A DNA stretch of 47,151 bases from JBBPYR01 sp038199755. Lineage in GTDB: Bacteria; Chloroflexota; Ktedonobacteria; Ktedonobacterales; Ktedonobacteraceae. The stretch spans positions 1-47,151 of the forward strand of contig JBBPYR010000256.1 in the NCBI GenBank assembly GCA_038199755.1, in the 5' to 3' direction. Every line of letters begins with the position of its first letter. Position 1 is the stretch's first letter. Positions 16,929 to 24,295 of this stretch are shown here, piece by piece. Both the position numbers and the translations under genes were made by a program. The notes under the pieces were generated by a model. It was not told the DNA's origin. It saw only the letters and a program-made list of their open reading frames with translations, and made no database searches.

Positions 16929-17939
16929 ATGCCAACACTCTACAGGCCAGGACAGGAAATTGACCACTATAAAATCTTGCGCTTGCTCGGCAAAGGCGCG
17001 GCCAGTCGCGTCTACGCAGCACGCGACCTGCGGACAGAGCAAGAGGTAGTACTCAAGTTTCCCACCGACGATATTATTGGTGGGTCTGCCGTCTATGAAC
17101 GCTATAGGCGCGAGGCAGAGATCGGGCAACTGCTGGATTCGCCGCTTTTGCAGGGACATATAAACAGTGGTGAGCAACGTAGTACTGAATATCTCGTACT
17201 CGAATATATGCAAGGCAAAACGCTGCGCGAAGTGATGATAGAACAGGCACCCACACTGCTACCAAGAGCAGAGGCCGTTGCTCTTATCATTCGCGTCTGT
17301 GAGGCAGTCGCTTATGTTCACGCAAAGGGCATCATTCATCAGGACATTAAACCTGACAATATCTTCCTACTGGAAAACGGCGATATTTTAGATGCTCTGG
17401 GCAATCCGATCAAACTGTTTGATTTCGGCATCGCCATCGTACCTGAACGGGAGCGCACGCGCTGGCGCATCTTTCCGCAACTGGTCGGCACGCCAGACTA
17501 TATGGCACCGGAGCGTTTACAGGGCAAAACGGGTACGGTGTCCTCAGATGTATACGCGGTGGGCATTGTCTTATATGAACTGCTATGTGGGCGCACACCT
17601 TTTCAAGAAATAGATGGCTTTGCCTTCGTCAGCCAGCACGTCTCGCACGATCCGCCGGATATCTTGCGCTTTCAGCCAGACCTTTCGCCCGCATTGGCCA
17701 GCGTGGTGATGCACGCGATTCGCCGTAACCCTGACAAACGGTATTCCTCTTTACACAAAATGAAGTATGATTTATGCCATCTTGAGGGTGTGGTACCGAC
17801 GCGCTACGTTGCTGACCGCCCATTGCTGGGGAGAAGTTATCGCATGATTTTCCGTATCGCCTTTGTCGTATTGATCATCTTCATCTTGCTGATCTCGCTT
17901 GGCGTGCTGGCTCAAATTGCACATCACGCGGCACGATGA
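16929..17939 (+). CDS. Membrane-anchored Ser/Thr protein kinase
   Basis: A 336-residue Hanks-type kinase. The Gly-rich loop LLGKGAASRVYAA, catalytic Lys in VVLKFP, catalytic loop HQDIKPDNIF (His-Gln-Asp in place of HRD), DFGIAIV and APERL are all visible, so activity is plausible. A single membrane helix near residues 308-328 ends the protein, with only about eight residues after it, so there is no extracellular sensor domain. It follows the KdpD N-terminal half by 57 nt and is probably the last gene of the kdp operon. Its targets may include Kdp components, which is an inference from position. Confidence 0.9.
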   Translation: MPTLYRPGQEIDHYKILRLLGKGAASRVYAARDLRTEQEVVLKFPTDDIIGGSAVYERYRREAEIGQLLDSPLLQGHINSGEQRSTEYLVLEYMQGKTLREVMIEQAPTLLPRAEAVALIIRVCEAVAYVHAKGIIHQDIKPDNIFLLENGDILDALGNPIKLFDFGIAIVPERERTRWRIFPQLVGTPDYMAPERLQGKTGTVSSDVYAVGIVLYELLCGRTPFQEIDGFAFVSQHVSHDPPDILRFQPDLSPALASVVMHAIRRNPDKRYSSLHKMKYDLCHLEGVVPTRYVADRPLLGRSYRMIFRIAFVVLIIFILLISLGVLAQIAHHAAR

Positions 17940-17945
17940 GGGGAG

Positions 17946-17969
17946 AGCAACGCGAAAACATGCGTTGCT
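17946..17969. terminator. Small hairpin between convergent genes
   Basis: AGCAACGC (17946-17953) pairs with GCGTTGCT (17962-17969) around an 8-nt loop. It lies between the kinase stop and the stop of the minus-strand dehydratase, touching the latter stop codon. No clear U tract on either strand, so a terminator role is tentative. Confidence 0.4.
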
Positions 17970-18919
17970 TACAAAATCGTCTTTAAGGTTTCCATGCTGA
18001 TATTTGCTCCACATAACACCACAACAACTGTCTTTTCGCGAAACCTTGCTGGCGTTTGGAGTAGAGCGGCGAGTGGGACACCTGCTGCACCCTCAATCAG
18101 CAGATGGTGTGCTTCGATACATAGGCGCATTGCCTGGCGAATCTCTTCCTCTGAGACAAGCATATAATCATCAACAAGCCGCTGACAGAGTGGAAACGTG
18201 ATCGCATTTGGTTCGATGCCGCCAGCCGTGCCATCTGAAAGGGTTGGCAGCGACTCCATGTCGAGCAGCTGTCCCGCTTGTACGGATTTTGCCATCACCG
18301 GGGAATGCTCTGGTGAGCAGCCAATCACCTTGGTGCCACGAAAAACGGTCTTTATATACTCTGCAATGCCAGAGATCATGCCTCCTCCTCCCAGAGCAGC
18401 TAACACCACGTCAACATCCTCGATCTGGCGGCAGAGTTCTACGGCAATCGTGCCCTGTCCCCCAATGACGTGCTGGTCATTGTAAGGGGAAACATAGACC
18501 ATCTCATGCTGCTCGGCATAGGAGCGGGCATATTGCTCTGTGATGACACAATCATTGCCCCAGAAGCGTAATTCTGCCTCATATTGACGAATAGCTGCTA
18601 TCTTCGTCGAGGCGGTATCTTCTGGCACGAAGATGACTCCTAGCATCTTAAGCGTATGCAGACCAAAGGCAACAGCAAGCCCATGATTGCCAGATGAGGC
18701 TGTTACCACGCCCTTTGCTCTTTGCTCCGCTGTCAGCGACAGCAAGGCGTTCATGGCACCACGCACCTTGAATGAGCCTGTATACTGGGTATTTTCCAAT
18801 TTCAAGAAGACACGGCCTCCTGTCAGCTTGCTCAAAAGCTCGGAAAATTCGAGAGGTGTGGTGCGAATGTAGGGCCGTATCCTGTGTTCGGCCTGTAAGA
18901 TGTCCTGTAAAATGTTCAT
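17969..18919 (-). CDS. Threonine dehydratase / serine racemase-like PLP enzyme
   Basis: A 316-residue fold-type II PLP enzyme. The Schiff-base Lys is in TGSFKVRGAMNAL, the phosphate loop is GGGGMISG, and SSGNHGLAVA binds substrate. It lacks the C-terminal ACT regulatory domain of biosynthetic IlvA, so it fits catabolic threonine/serine ammonia-lyase or serine racemase. It would act in the cytoplasm on L-Thr or Ser. AAAGGA precedes the ATG at 18919. It is downstream of, but separated from, the radical SAM gene on the same strand. Confidence 0.88.
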   Translation of the reverse strand: MNILQDILQAEHRIRPYIRTTPLEFSELLSKLTGGRVFLKLENTQYTGSFKVRGAMNALLSLTAEQRAKGVVTASSGNHGLAVAFGLHTLKMLGVIFVPEDTASTKIAAIRQYEAELRFWGNDCVITEQYARSYAEQHEMVYVSPYNDQHVIGGQGTIAVELCRQIEDVDVVLAALGGGGMISGIAEYIKTVFRGTKVIGCSPEHSPVMAKSVQAGQLLDMESLPTLSDGTAGGIEPNAITFPLCQRLVDDYMLVSEEEIRQAMRLCIEAHHLLIEGAAGVPLAALLQTPARFREKTVVVVLCGANISMETLKTIL

Positions 18920-18957
18920 GACAGTCCTTTTCTAAGATACAATGCGGCAGCAGGGAT

Positions 18958-20118
18958 TTAGAACAGGTTCATCTGTCTCATCGCCCTATGCCCATCTAAC
19001 AGTATATATGGTGCGGCCTGTTCGGGGGCAGAAATATGCAACTTTCGCAGGTGTGATAGGTCGCTAATACGCCCCTGGCGTCGCGCCTGCATAATCGCTT
19101 TTGCTGACACAGGGCCAATGCCTGGGATGCGCAGCAGTTGCTCACGAGTGGCAGTCATGATTTCAACAGGAGCCTCGCGCAAATAGCGTTCGGCCCATGC
19201 ACGCTTCGGATCCATCTCTAAGAGCATGTTGCCATCGTTTAGGAAAGGCAGGTCTTCTACACGCCAACCGTAGTCACGCAGCAAGAAGCTGGCCTGATAG
19301 AGGCGATGTTCGCGTAGAGGGTCGGTTGGTGTCAGGTGCTCGAAGGGGGTTTGTATGACGGGGCTGAAACCAGAGTAGTAGGCACGTGTCAGTCCCGCAT
19401 CGCGATAGAGGCGAGCACTGAGCGAGAGCAGTTCTTGATCGGTGTCGCCGACCGCTCCCACGACGAATTGTGTCACGGTACCTGCTAGTTTCTCGTAAGG
19501 ATGGCTGCGGCGTATCTGCTCCGCACCTTGTAGCATGGAAAGCAGTTCGCGCTGAAAATCCTTCTTGGGAGCCAGTGCGTTTAGGCGTTCCTGCGTTGGC
19601 CCTTCCAGATTGACTGAGACGCGATCAGCCAATTGCATGATGCGGTAGAGTTGGTCGTGTTCTATACCAGGCATGATTTTGAGATGCAAGTACCCGCGAT
19701 AGTGATAGCGATGACGCACGATCTCGGCGGTGGCGATGATTTTGTCTTGCGTGGTGACGCTTCCCTTGATGATGCCCGACGACAGGAACATGCCTTCGAC
19801 TTTGCCCGCCCGCTGCAATGTATCGAGGCCACCAGCTAACTCGTCGGGAGTGAAGGTGAGACGCTTCATCTTGCTGCGTCCAGCGCGAAAGGGGCAATAG
19901 TAGCAGTTGCGTTCGCAAGCAGTTGTGACCATGGCCTTTAGGATGTTTTTCTTACCCGTTGGCGTTGACACATTGGTGATGCACTCGTCCAGACTGTGTG
20001 ACTGGTATGGGGCATGACGCCGCTCCTGTTGTGGCTTGTCACCAACAGGCTCAAAGGCGGCGGCATCACCCATGAGGGCAAGTTTGGTCATGGTGTCAGG
20101 CAGTGTTTGTATCAGCAT
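18958..20118 (-). CDS. UDG-linked radical SAM protein, putative DNA modification/repair
   Basis: A 386-residue radical SAM enzyme. The 4Fe-4S motif is CERNCYYC (CxxxCxxC). The N-terminal region has LPDTMTKLALMGDAA, and the C-terminus has a helix-hairpin-helix DNA-binding motif (LLRIPGIGPVSAKAIMQ). This matches the family described as a putative DNA modification/repair radical SAM protein often linked with a uracil-DNA-glycosylase-like protein. That UDG-like partner is not adjacent here. Its promoter carries an SOS-type palindrome, which fits a damage-inducible role. The ATG at 20118 has no good ribosome site, so the start could be internal. Confidence 0.87.
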   Translation of the reverse strand: MLIQTLPDTMTKLALMGDAAAFEPVGDKPQQERRHAPYQSHSLDECITNVSTPTGKKNILKAMVTTACERNCYYCPFRAGRSKMKRLTFTPDELAGGLDTLQRAGKVEGMFLSSGIIKGSVTTQDKIIATAEIVRHRYHYRGYLHLKIMPGIEHDQLYRIMQLADRVSVNLEGPTQERLNALAPKKDFQRELLSMLQGAEQIRRSHPYEKLAGTVTQFVVGAVGDTDQELLSLSARLYRDAGLTRAYYSGFSPVIQTPFEHLTPTDPLREHRLYQASFLLRDYGWRVEDLPFLNDGNMLLEMDPKRAWAERYLREAPVEIMTATREQLLRIPGIGPVSAKAIMQARRQGRISDLSHLRKLHISAPEQAAPYILLDGHRAMRQMNLF

Positions 20119-20124
20119 GTGTTC

Positions 20125-20154
20125 AGTATACAGAACCTATGTTCTAGCTGTCAA
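20125..20154 (-). promoter_or_regulatory. Promoter of the radical SAM gene with SOS-box operator
   Basis: On the minus strand TTGACA (20149-20154), an 18-nt spacer and TATACT (20125-20130) form a near-consensus sigma-70 promoter. In the spacer lies GAACCTATGTTC (20133-20144), a perfect GAAC-N4-GTTC palindrome, the form of the Gram-positive/Actinobacterial LexA box. A bound repressor there would block RNA polymerase. The initiation point would be within about 10 nt of the assigned ATG, so the transcript is nearly leaderless or the true start is downstream. Confidence 0.75.
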
Positions 20155-20223
20155 CGGTTATCGTTCGGTAACATTTTCATTTGACTGGACACGATGTTGA
20201 TCTGAACTACTTGTCCCGTGTGT

Positions 20224-20252
20224 TTGCACATACCTAAACATCATGCTATTCT
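20224..20252 (+). promoter_or_regulatory. Promoter of the DUF4032 gene
   Basis: TTGCAC (20224-20229), a 17-nt spacer and TATTCT (20247-20252) lie about 50 nt before the ribosome site GGAGGG (20293-20298). Confidence 0.5.
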
Positions 20253-20337
20253 ATCAACAAAAGCAGCGAATATTCCCTAGCAAGCATGTGACGGAGGGAT
20301 TACCATAGCTACCACACACGCAAGCATACAATTTCAT

Positions 20338-21750
20338 ATGAGTGAGGACGATAGGCAACGTCTGAAAGGATTGCCTTGGCCGTTTCCCCTAGAGGAGTGG
20401 GCGACACAAGGAGTTAATCTACTCATTATTCGCCGTGGCGAGTCACGACACCCGGTGGTGTTTGTGGAGAGAGAGGGAACGCGCTACGCTATCAAAGAGA
20501 CGACACCACATATGGCAGAGCGTGAGATACGTAGCCTACATGAGATTGAGCGGCGCGGCATTCCCACGCTTGCCGCTACGGGTAGCGTGACCGTGCCAGC
20601 CCCGCCTATCGCGCTGGATGTACCCAAGGTTGGCGGCATTACGCAATACGTTAGTGGAGATCGTGGCTATACCATCACGCGCCTGGCTCCCCGTGTCGTG
20701 CCGCATGTATTGCTTTATCGCATACCTTTTACGAAGCGCACCAAGCAACGACTATTATCGGCGATTGCGGTATTGATGATAGAGTTGCATGAACATGGTG
20801 TTTTCTGGGGCGACCCATCACTAGCAAATGTGCTGATACGCATTGATGGGCGACGCATTCTGGCAATCATGGCAGACGCGGAGACGGCGGAACTTTTTCC
20901 CGGACCCGTCAGCGATGGCTTACGCGAACAGGACCTGGCTTCCTTTGGCGAGTCGCTTTCCTGGCAGGCGGAGGATTTGCGCCAAGCACGTAACTTGCCT
21001 GAAGACACACAGGTGATTAGTGAAGCGGATTTTCACTACTTTAACCGACGCTATCACTGGCTACGCCGTGAGCACGCGCTGATCTCCACGAGCACGAGCA
21101 CTAACACACTTTATCAATTGGAACACTTTCTGCGTGGCGTCAACCGTTGGGGCTATTCCTTGTTGGACACAACGGGACACACACTTCAGCAACTCACCAC
21201 CGTACTACCAGGATGGCATGAGCGACGTATTCACGAATTGTTGCATATCAGTGTGCCCCGTATCTATGCACGCCGCTTTTATGGCATGATACTGGGACAT
21301 CAAGCCTTGATGAGCCAGCATGAAGGAAAAAATGTGAGTGTGGAAGAGGCGGCCCAGAACTGGTATACGCATTACCATCTGCCAACAATTTTGCTCTTAC
21401 GCACCCATCTCGCCAGTGGTCAGGACCCTATGCGGGCATACTTTGCAATTATGGATCACAAATGGAAACTGAGCAAAAAGGCTGGCTATGAGGTGCCGCT
21501 TGACGAGGCTATTCTCGATTGGTCCATGCAAGAGGCAGACACAGGCAACCTGGGCAGCATTGACCCGGCCATGATGGTAAAGTGGTGGCGCGAACTTGAG
21601 CCAGCGGCAGAGGTGTTAGAGCCAAAACTGATTGAAAGCGAAGAGCTAGAACCGCTACTCTCCACTGGCGAGAAGCCGCTGGTGCGCTTGGATCAAACAG
21701 AGCTAGCACAGAAACTTCCAGAGATACTCGAACAAAGTAAAGATGGATAA
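20338..21750 (+). CDS. DUF4032 kinase-like protein
   Basis: A 470-residue soluble protein. The N-terminal 230 residues resemble a lipopolysaccharide/aminoglycoside-type kinase fold (TRYAIKETT for the Lys strand, HEHGVFWGDPSLANVLI in the catalytic-loop position, then IMADAETAEL as the metal-binding acid). The C-terminal half matches what I recall of the DUF4032 domain (NRWGYSLLDTT, AQNWYTHYHLP). Substrate and role are unknown. The ATG at 20338 has no ribosome site, but GGAGGG lies 6 nt before an in-frame ATA at 20305 (see findings). It is divergent from the SOS-box radical SAM gene and convergent with recA. Confidence 0.8.
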   Translation: MSEDDRQRLKGLPWPFPLEEWATQGVNLLIIRRGESRHPVVFVEREGTRYAIKETTPHMAEREIRSLHEIERRGIPTLAATGSVTVPAPPIALDVPKVGGITQYVSGDRGYTITRLAPRVVPHVLLYRIPFTKRTKQRLLSAIAVLMIELHEHGVFWGDPSLANVLIRIDGRRILAIMADAETAELFPGPVSDGLREQDLASFGESLSWQAEDLRQARNLPEDTQVISEADFHYFNRRYHWLRREHALISTSTSTNTLYQLEHFLRGVNRWGYSLLDTTGHTLQQLTTVLPGWHERRIHELLHISVPRIYARRFYGMILGHQALMSQHEGKNVSVEEAAQNWYTHYHLPTILLLRTHLASGQDPMRAYFAIMDHKWKLSKKAGYEVPLDEAILDWSMQEADTGNLGSIDPAMMVKWWRELEPAAEVLEPKLIESEELEPLLSTGEKPLVRLDQTELAQKLPEILEQSKDG

Positions 21751-21755
21751 TCATG

Positions 21756-21787
21756 AAAAACAAGGGTCATTGCTGGCCCTTGTTTTT
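21756..21787. terminator. Bidirectional terminator between DUF4032 gene and recA
   Basis: AAAAACAAGGG (21756-21766) and CCCTTGTTTTT (21777-21787) form a perfect 11-bp stem with a 10-nt loop. Read either way it ends in a T run, so it can terminate both convergent transcripts. Confidence 0.88.
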
Positions 21788-21800
21788 CGTTGTTTGCTTC

Positions 21801-22949
21801 CTACAGTTCTTCTGCAGCTTCTACTTCTTCGACTTCCTCAATATCCTCTACGCCTTCAATCTCGCCTACCTTGTAGGAGACCATGTTGCCGCGAATTTGA
21901 TCTTCGATAGCACCAGCAACATCGCTGTTCTGACGTAAAAACTCTTTCGCGTTCTCGCGACCCTGGCCGAGACGAATATCGCCAACGGTAAACCAAGCAC
22001 CGCTCTTCTTGACAAGGCCCATCTCCAGGCCGAGGTCAATCAGTCCACCTTCGCGGGAAATACCCTCGCTATACATGATATCGAACTCGGCTGTCTTAAA
22101 GGGAGGGGCAACCTTGTTCTTGACCACGCGCACACGGGTGCGATTGCCAACCACATCTTGACCCTGTTTGATCGAGTCTGTGCGGCGAATATCGAGGCGC
22201 ACCGAGGCATAGAATTTGAGAGCCTTACCGCCCGCTGTTGTCTCAGGGTTGCCGAACATGACGCCGACCTTCTCACGAAGCTGGTTGGTGAAGATGACCG
22301 AGGTTTTCGAGGTACTGATAGCACCTGTCAACTTACGCATGGCCTGGCTCATCAAGCGTGCCTGTAGGCCGACATGCGAATCACCCATCTCGCCTTCGAG
22401 CTCGGCACGTGGGGCAAGCGCAGCTACCGAGTCAACGACGACGACATCAATTGCGTTGCTGCGAACCAGGGCGTCAAGGATTTCCAACGCCTGCTCACCT
22501 GTATCCGGCTGCGAGATGAGGAGATTATTAGTATCAACCCCACACTTGGCGGCATAAGCAGGATCCAGCGCGTGTTCGGCGTCGACAAATGCGGCGAAGC
22601 CACCAGCGCGTTGTGCGTTCGCAATAATATGCTGACACAACGTTGTCTTACCAGATGACTCAGGGCCGTAGATTTCGGTAATACGCCCACGCGGAATGCC
22701 ACCAATACCTAACGCGATATCGAGCGCAACAGAACCAGTTGAAATGGCCTCAACATGAATTTTGGCGGCATCACCCAATTTCATAATCGCACCTTTTCCA
22801 AAGCGACGTTCAATCTGCGCGAGCGTTAGATCTATAGCCTTTTCACGTTCGCTCATACCGGCAGTGTTAGTGGTGCTGGTAACTGCAGCAGCCTTTTCTT
22901 TCTTACTCGTTGCCATTGTTTGTAACAGGGTGTGAGACACAGAAGACAT
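21801..22949 (-). CDS. recA: Recombinase A
   Basis: A 382-residue RecA (390 if started at the CTG at 22973). The Walker A GPESSGKTT, Walker B VVVDSVAAL, the L1/L2 regions and NQLREKVGVMFGNPETT are complete, ending with an acidic tail rich in Glu (EEVEEVEAAEEL). It forms the RecA-DNA filament for recombination and LexA cleavage. It has its own promoter with an SOS-like site 250 nt upstream. No ribosome site precedes the ATG at 22949; a very strong AAAAGGAGGA (22981-22990) lies 8 nt before an in-frame CTG at 22973. Downstream it ends at a bidirectional terminator. Confidence 0.97.
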   Translation of the reverse strand: MSSVSHTLLQTMATSKKEKAAAVTSTTNTAGMSEREKAIDLTLAQIERRFGKGAIMKLGDAAKIHVEAISTGSVALDIALGIGGIPRGRITEIYGPESSGKTTLCQHIIANAQRAGGFAAFVDAEHALDPAYAAKCGVDTNNLLISQPDTGEQALEILDALVRSNAIDVVVVDSVAALAPRAELEGEMGDSHVGLQARLMSQAMRKLTGAISTSKTSVIFTNQLREKVGVMFGNPETTAGGKALKFYASVRLDIRRTDSIKQGQDVVGNRTRVRVVKNKVAPPFKTAEFDIMYSEGISREGGLIDLGLEMGLVKKSGAWFTVGDIRLGQGRENAKEFLRQNSDVAGAIEDQIRGNMVSYKVGEIEGVEDIEEVEEVEAAEEL

Positions 22950-23201
22950 AGGGTTATCAGCGTGCTTCAGCAGCCCTGTTTCCTCCTTTTTGCGATGCTC
23001 CCCACAAGAGGGATAAAATTCATTCTAACGCTTGTAGCCACGGCGATAGACGATAGGGTATTGAGATAGTTTCTGCCCTTCGTGTCGACAGTGCCAAACC
23101 TGTCGATACGATTATCTCCCGCTTGTTGCTACACGTATCTATTCTTTGGCACAGGCGAAAAGTCGGAAATAGGCACTCTCCCCGCCTACATCCTGTAAGT
23201 A

Positions 23202-23235
23202 GAACAATTGTACCATGAGTCCATGGGTGTGTCAA
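23202..23235 (-). promoter_or_regulatory. recA promoter with LexA-like site over the -10
   Basis: On the minus strand TTGACA (23230-23235), a 17-nt spacer and TACAAT (23207-23212) form a strong promoter. Overlapping the -10 is GAACAATTGTAC (23202-23213), one mismatch from GAAC-N4-GTTC. It implies a recA leader of about 220-250 nt. Confidence 0.7.
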
Positions 23236-23298
23236 TATAGGATGTCATCATGGTCATTGCCAAAATAATCTGGCAGCAGCGAAGCGCGCTACAGGCCC

Positions 23299-23375
23299 GT
23301 AGGGGCGAGCGCCCCGTCCCTGTCGACGAATCGGCCTCCCAACGGGTACGAGGGCGCGATAAATCTCGCCCCTAC
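23299..23375. repeat. GTAGGGG-type inverted-repeat element at the recR stop
   Basis: Arms GTAGGGGCGAG (23299-23309) and CTCGCCCCTAC (23365-23375) are perfect reverse complements. The interior is GC-rich and non-coding. The TAG stop of recR (23372-23374) lies in the right arm. Same family as the element at 4971-5212. Confidence 0.75.
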
Positions 23376-23983
23376 ATTTCGCGGCGGCCTTCTAGGGCGC
23401 GGCTCAGAGTTGCTTCGTCTGCGTATTCGAGATCGCCGCCATTGGGTAGGCCGCGACCAAGCGATGTCATACGCGGTAACTTTCCACCCAGGCGTTCCTT
23501 GATGGTCTTTTGTAGGGTGCCTGCGGTGTAGTCTCCCTCAAAGCCGGGATTGGTTGCGAAGATGACCTCATGCACTTCCCCACTCAGCAAGCGTTTGAGC
23601 AATTCATCGGCACGAATATCTTTCCAACCAATACCATTGATGGGCGATAATGCACCGTGCAGGACATGGTAGAGGCCCTTATAGGCACTCGTTTTTTCCA
23701 GTGCCAGCACGTCTAGCGGCTCTTCAACCACACAGATGATATCCTGGTCACGACTTGGGTTGCTACAAATCAGACAGGGATCGGCTTCTGTGATATTAAA
23801 GCAGCGCGAACAGTAGACGATGCTCTCCTTGACGCGCATGATGGCTTCGGCCAGATGACGGGCATCATCAGTGGTGCCGCGCAGGATATGAAAGGTCAGG
23901 CGCTGGGCTGTTTTGACTCCTACGCCTGGCAACTTTGAAAATTCCTCAACCAGGGCTGCGACTGGCGGTGCAATATCGCTCAT
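23372..23983 (-). CDS. recR: Recombination mediator RecR
   Basis: A 203-residue RecR. The N-terminal HhH (LPGVGVKTAQRL), the four-cysteine zinc motif (CSRCFNI...CLIC), the Toprim domain (ICVVEEPLDVLAL) and the Walker-like C-terminus (GLPNGGDLEYADEATLSRALEGRR) are all present. It loads RecA at gaps with RecO/RecF. It begins 3 nt after the ybaB stop, in the conserved dnaX-ybaB-recR order. Confidence 0.97.
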   Translation of the reverse strand: MSDIAPPVAALVEEFSKLPGVGVKTAQRLTFHILRGTTDDARHLAEAIMRVKESIVYCSRCFNITEADPCLICSNPSRDQDIICVVEEPLDVLALEKTSAYKGLYHVLHGALSPINGIGWKDIRADELLKRLLSGEVHEVIFATNPGFEGDYTAGTLQKTIKERLGGKLPRMTSLGRGLPNGGDLEYADEATLSRALEGRREM

Positions 23984-23986
23984 GTT

Positions 23987-24280
23987 TTAAAATCCTGGCA
24001 TCTTCATACCGCCCATAGCATTGCTGAGGAGTTGCTGTTGTGCCTCAGTAGCTTTATCAAAGGCATCCTTGGCAGCGGAACGGACCATGATTTCAAGTTC
24101 ATTGATTTCGTCCGCGCTAAAGGCCTCGGGGTCGATCTTGACATCAAGGATCTCAAACTTGCCGCTGATGGTAATCGTCACGGCTCCGCCACCGGAGGTG
24201 CCGATAAACCTTTTGGCTTCCAACTCTTCTTGCATCTTCATGACGCGCTGTTGCGCCTTTTGCAGTTCACGCATGTTCAT
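23987..24280 (-). CDS. ybaB: YbaB/EbfC nucleoid-associated protein
   Basis: A 97-residue YbaB/EbfC family protein. Typical features are the N-terminal coiled-coil helix (LQKAQQRVMKMQEELEAK), GGGAVTITISGKFEILDV, and the AFDKATEAQQQ C-terminal helix. These dimers bind DNA non-specifically. It lies 15 nt after dnaX and 3 nt before recR. Confidence 0.95.
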   Translation of the reverse strand: MNMRELQKAQQRVMKMQEELEAKRFIGTSGGGAVTITISGKFEILDVKIDPEAFSADEINELEIMVRSAAKDAFDKATEAQQQLLSNAMGGMKMPGF

Positions 24281-24295
24281 AACTGGGGTTTCTCC

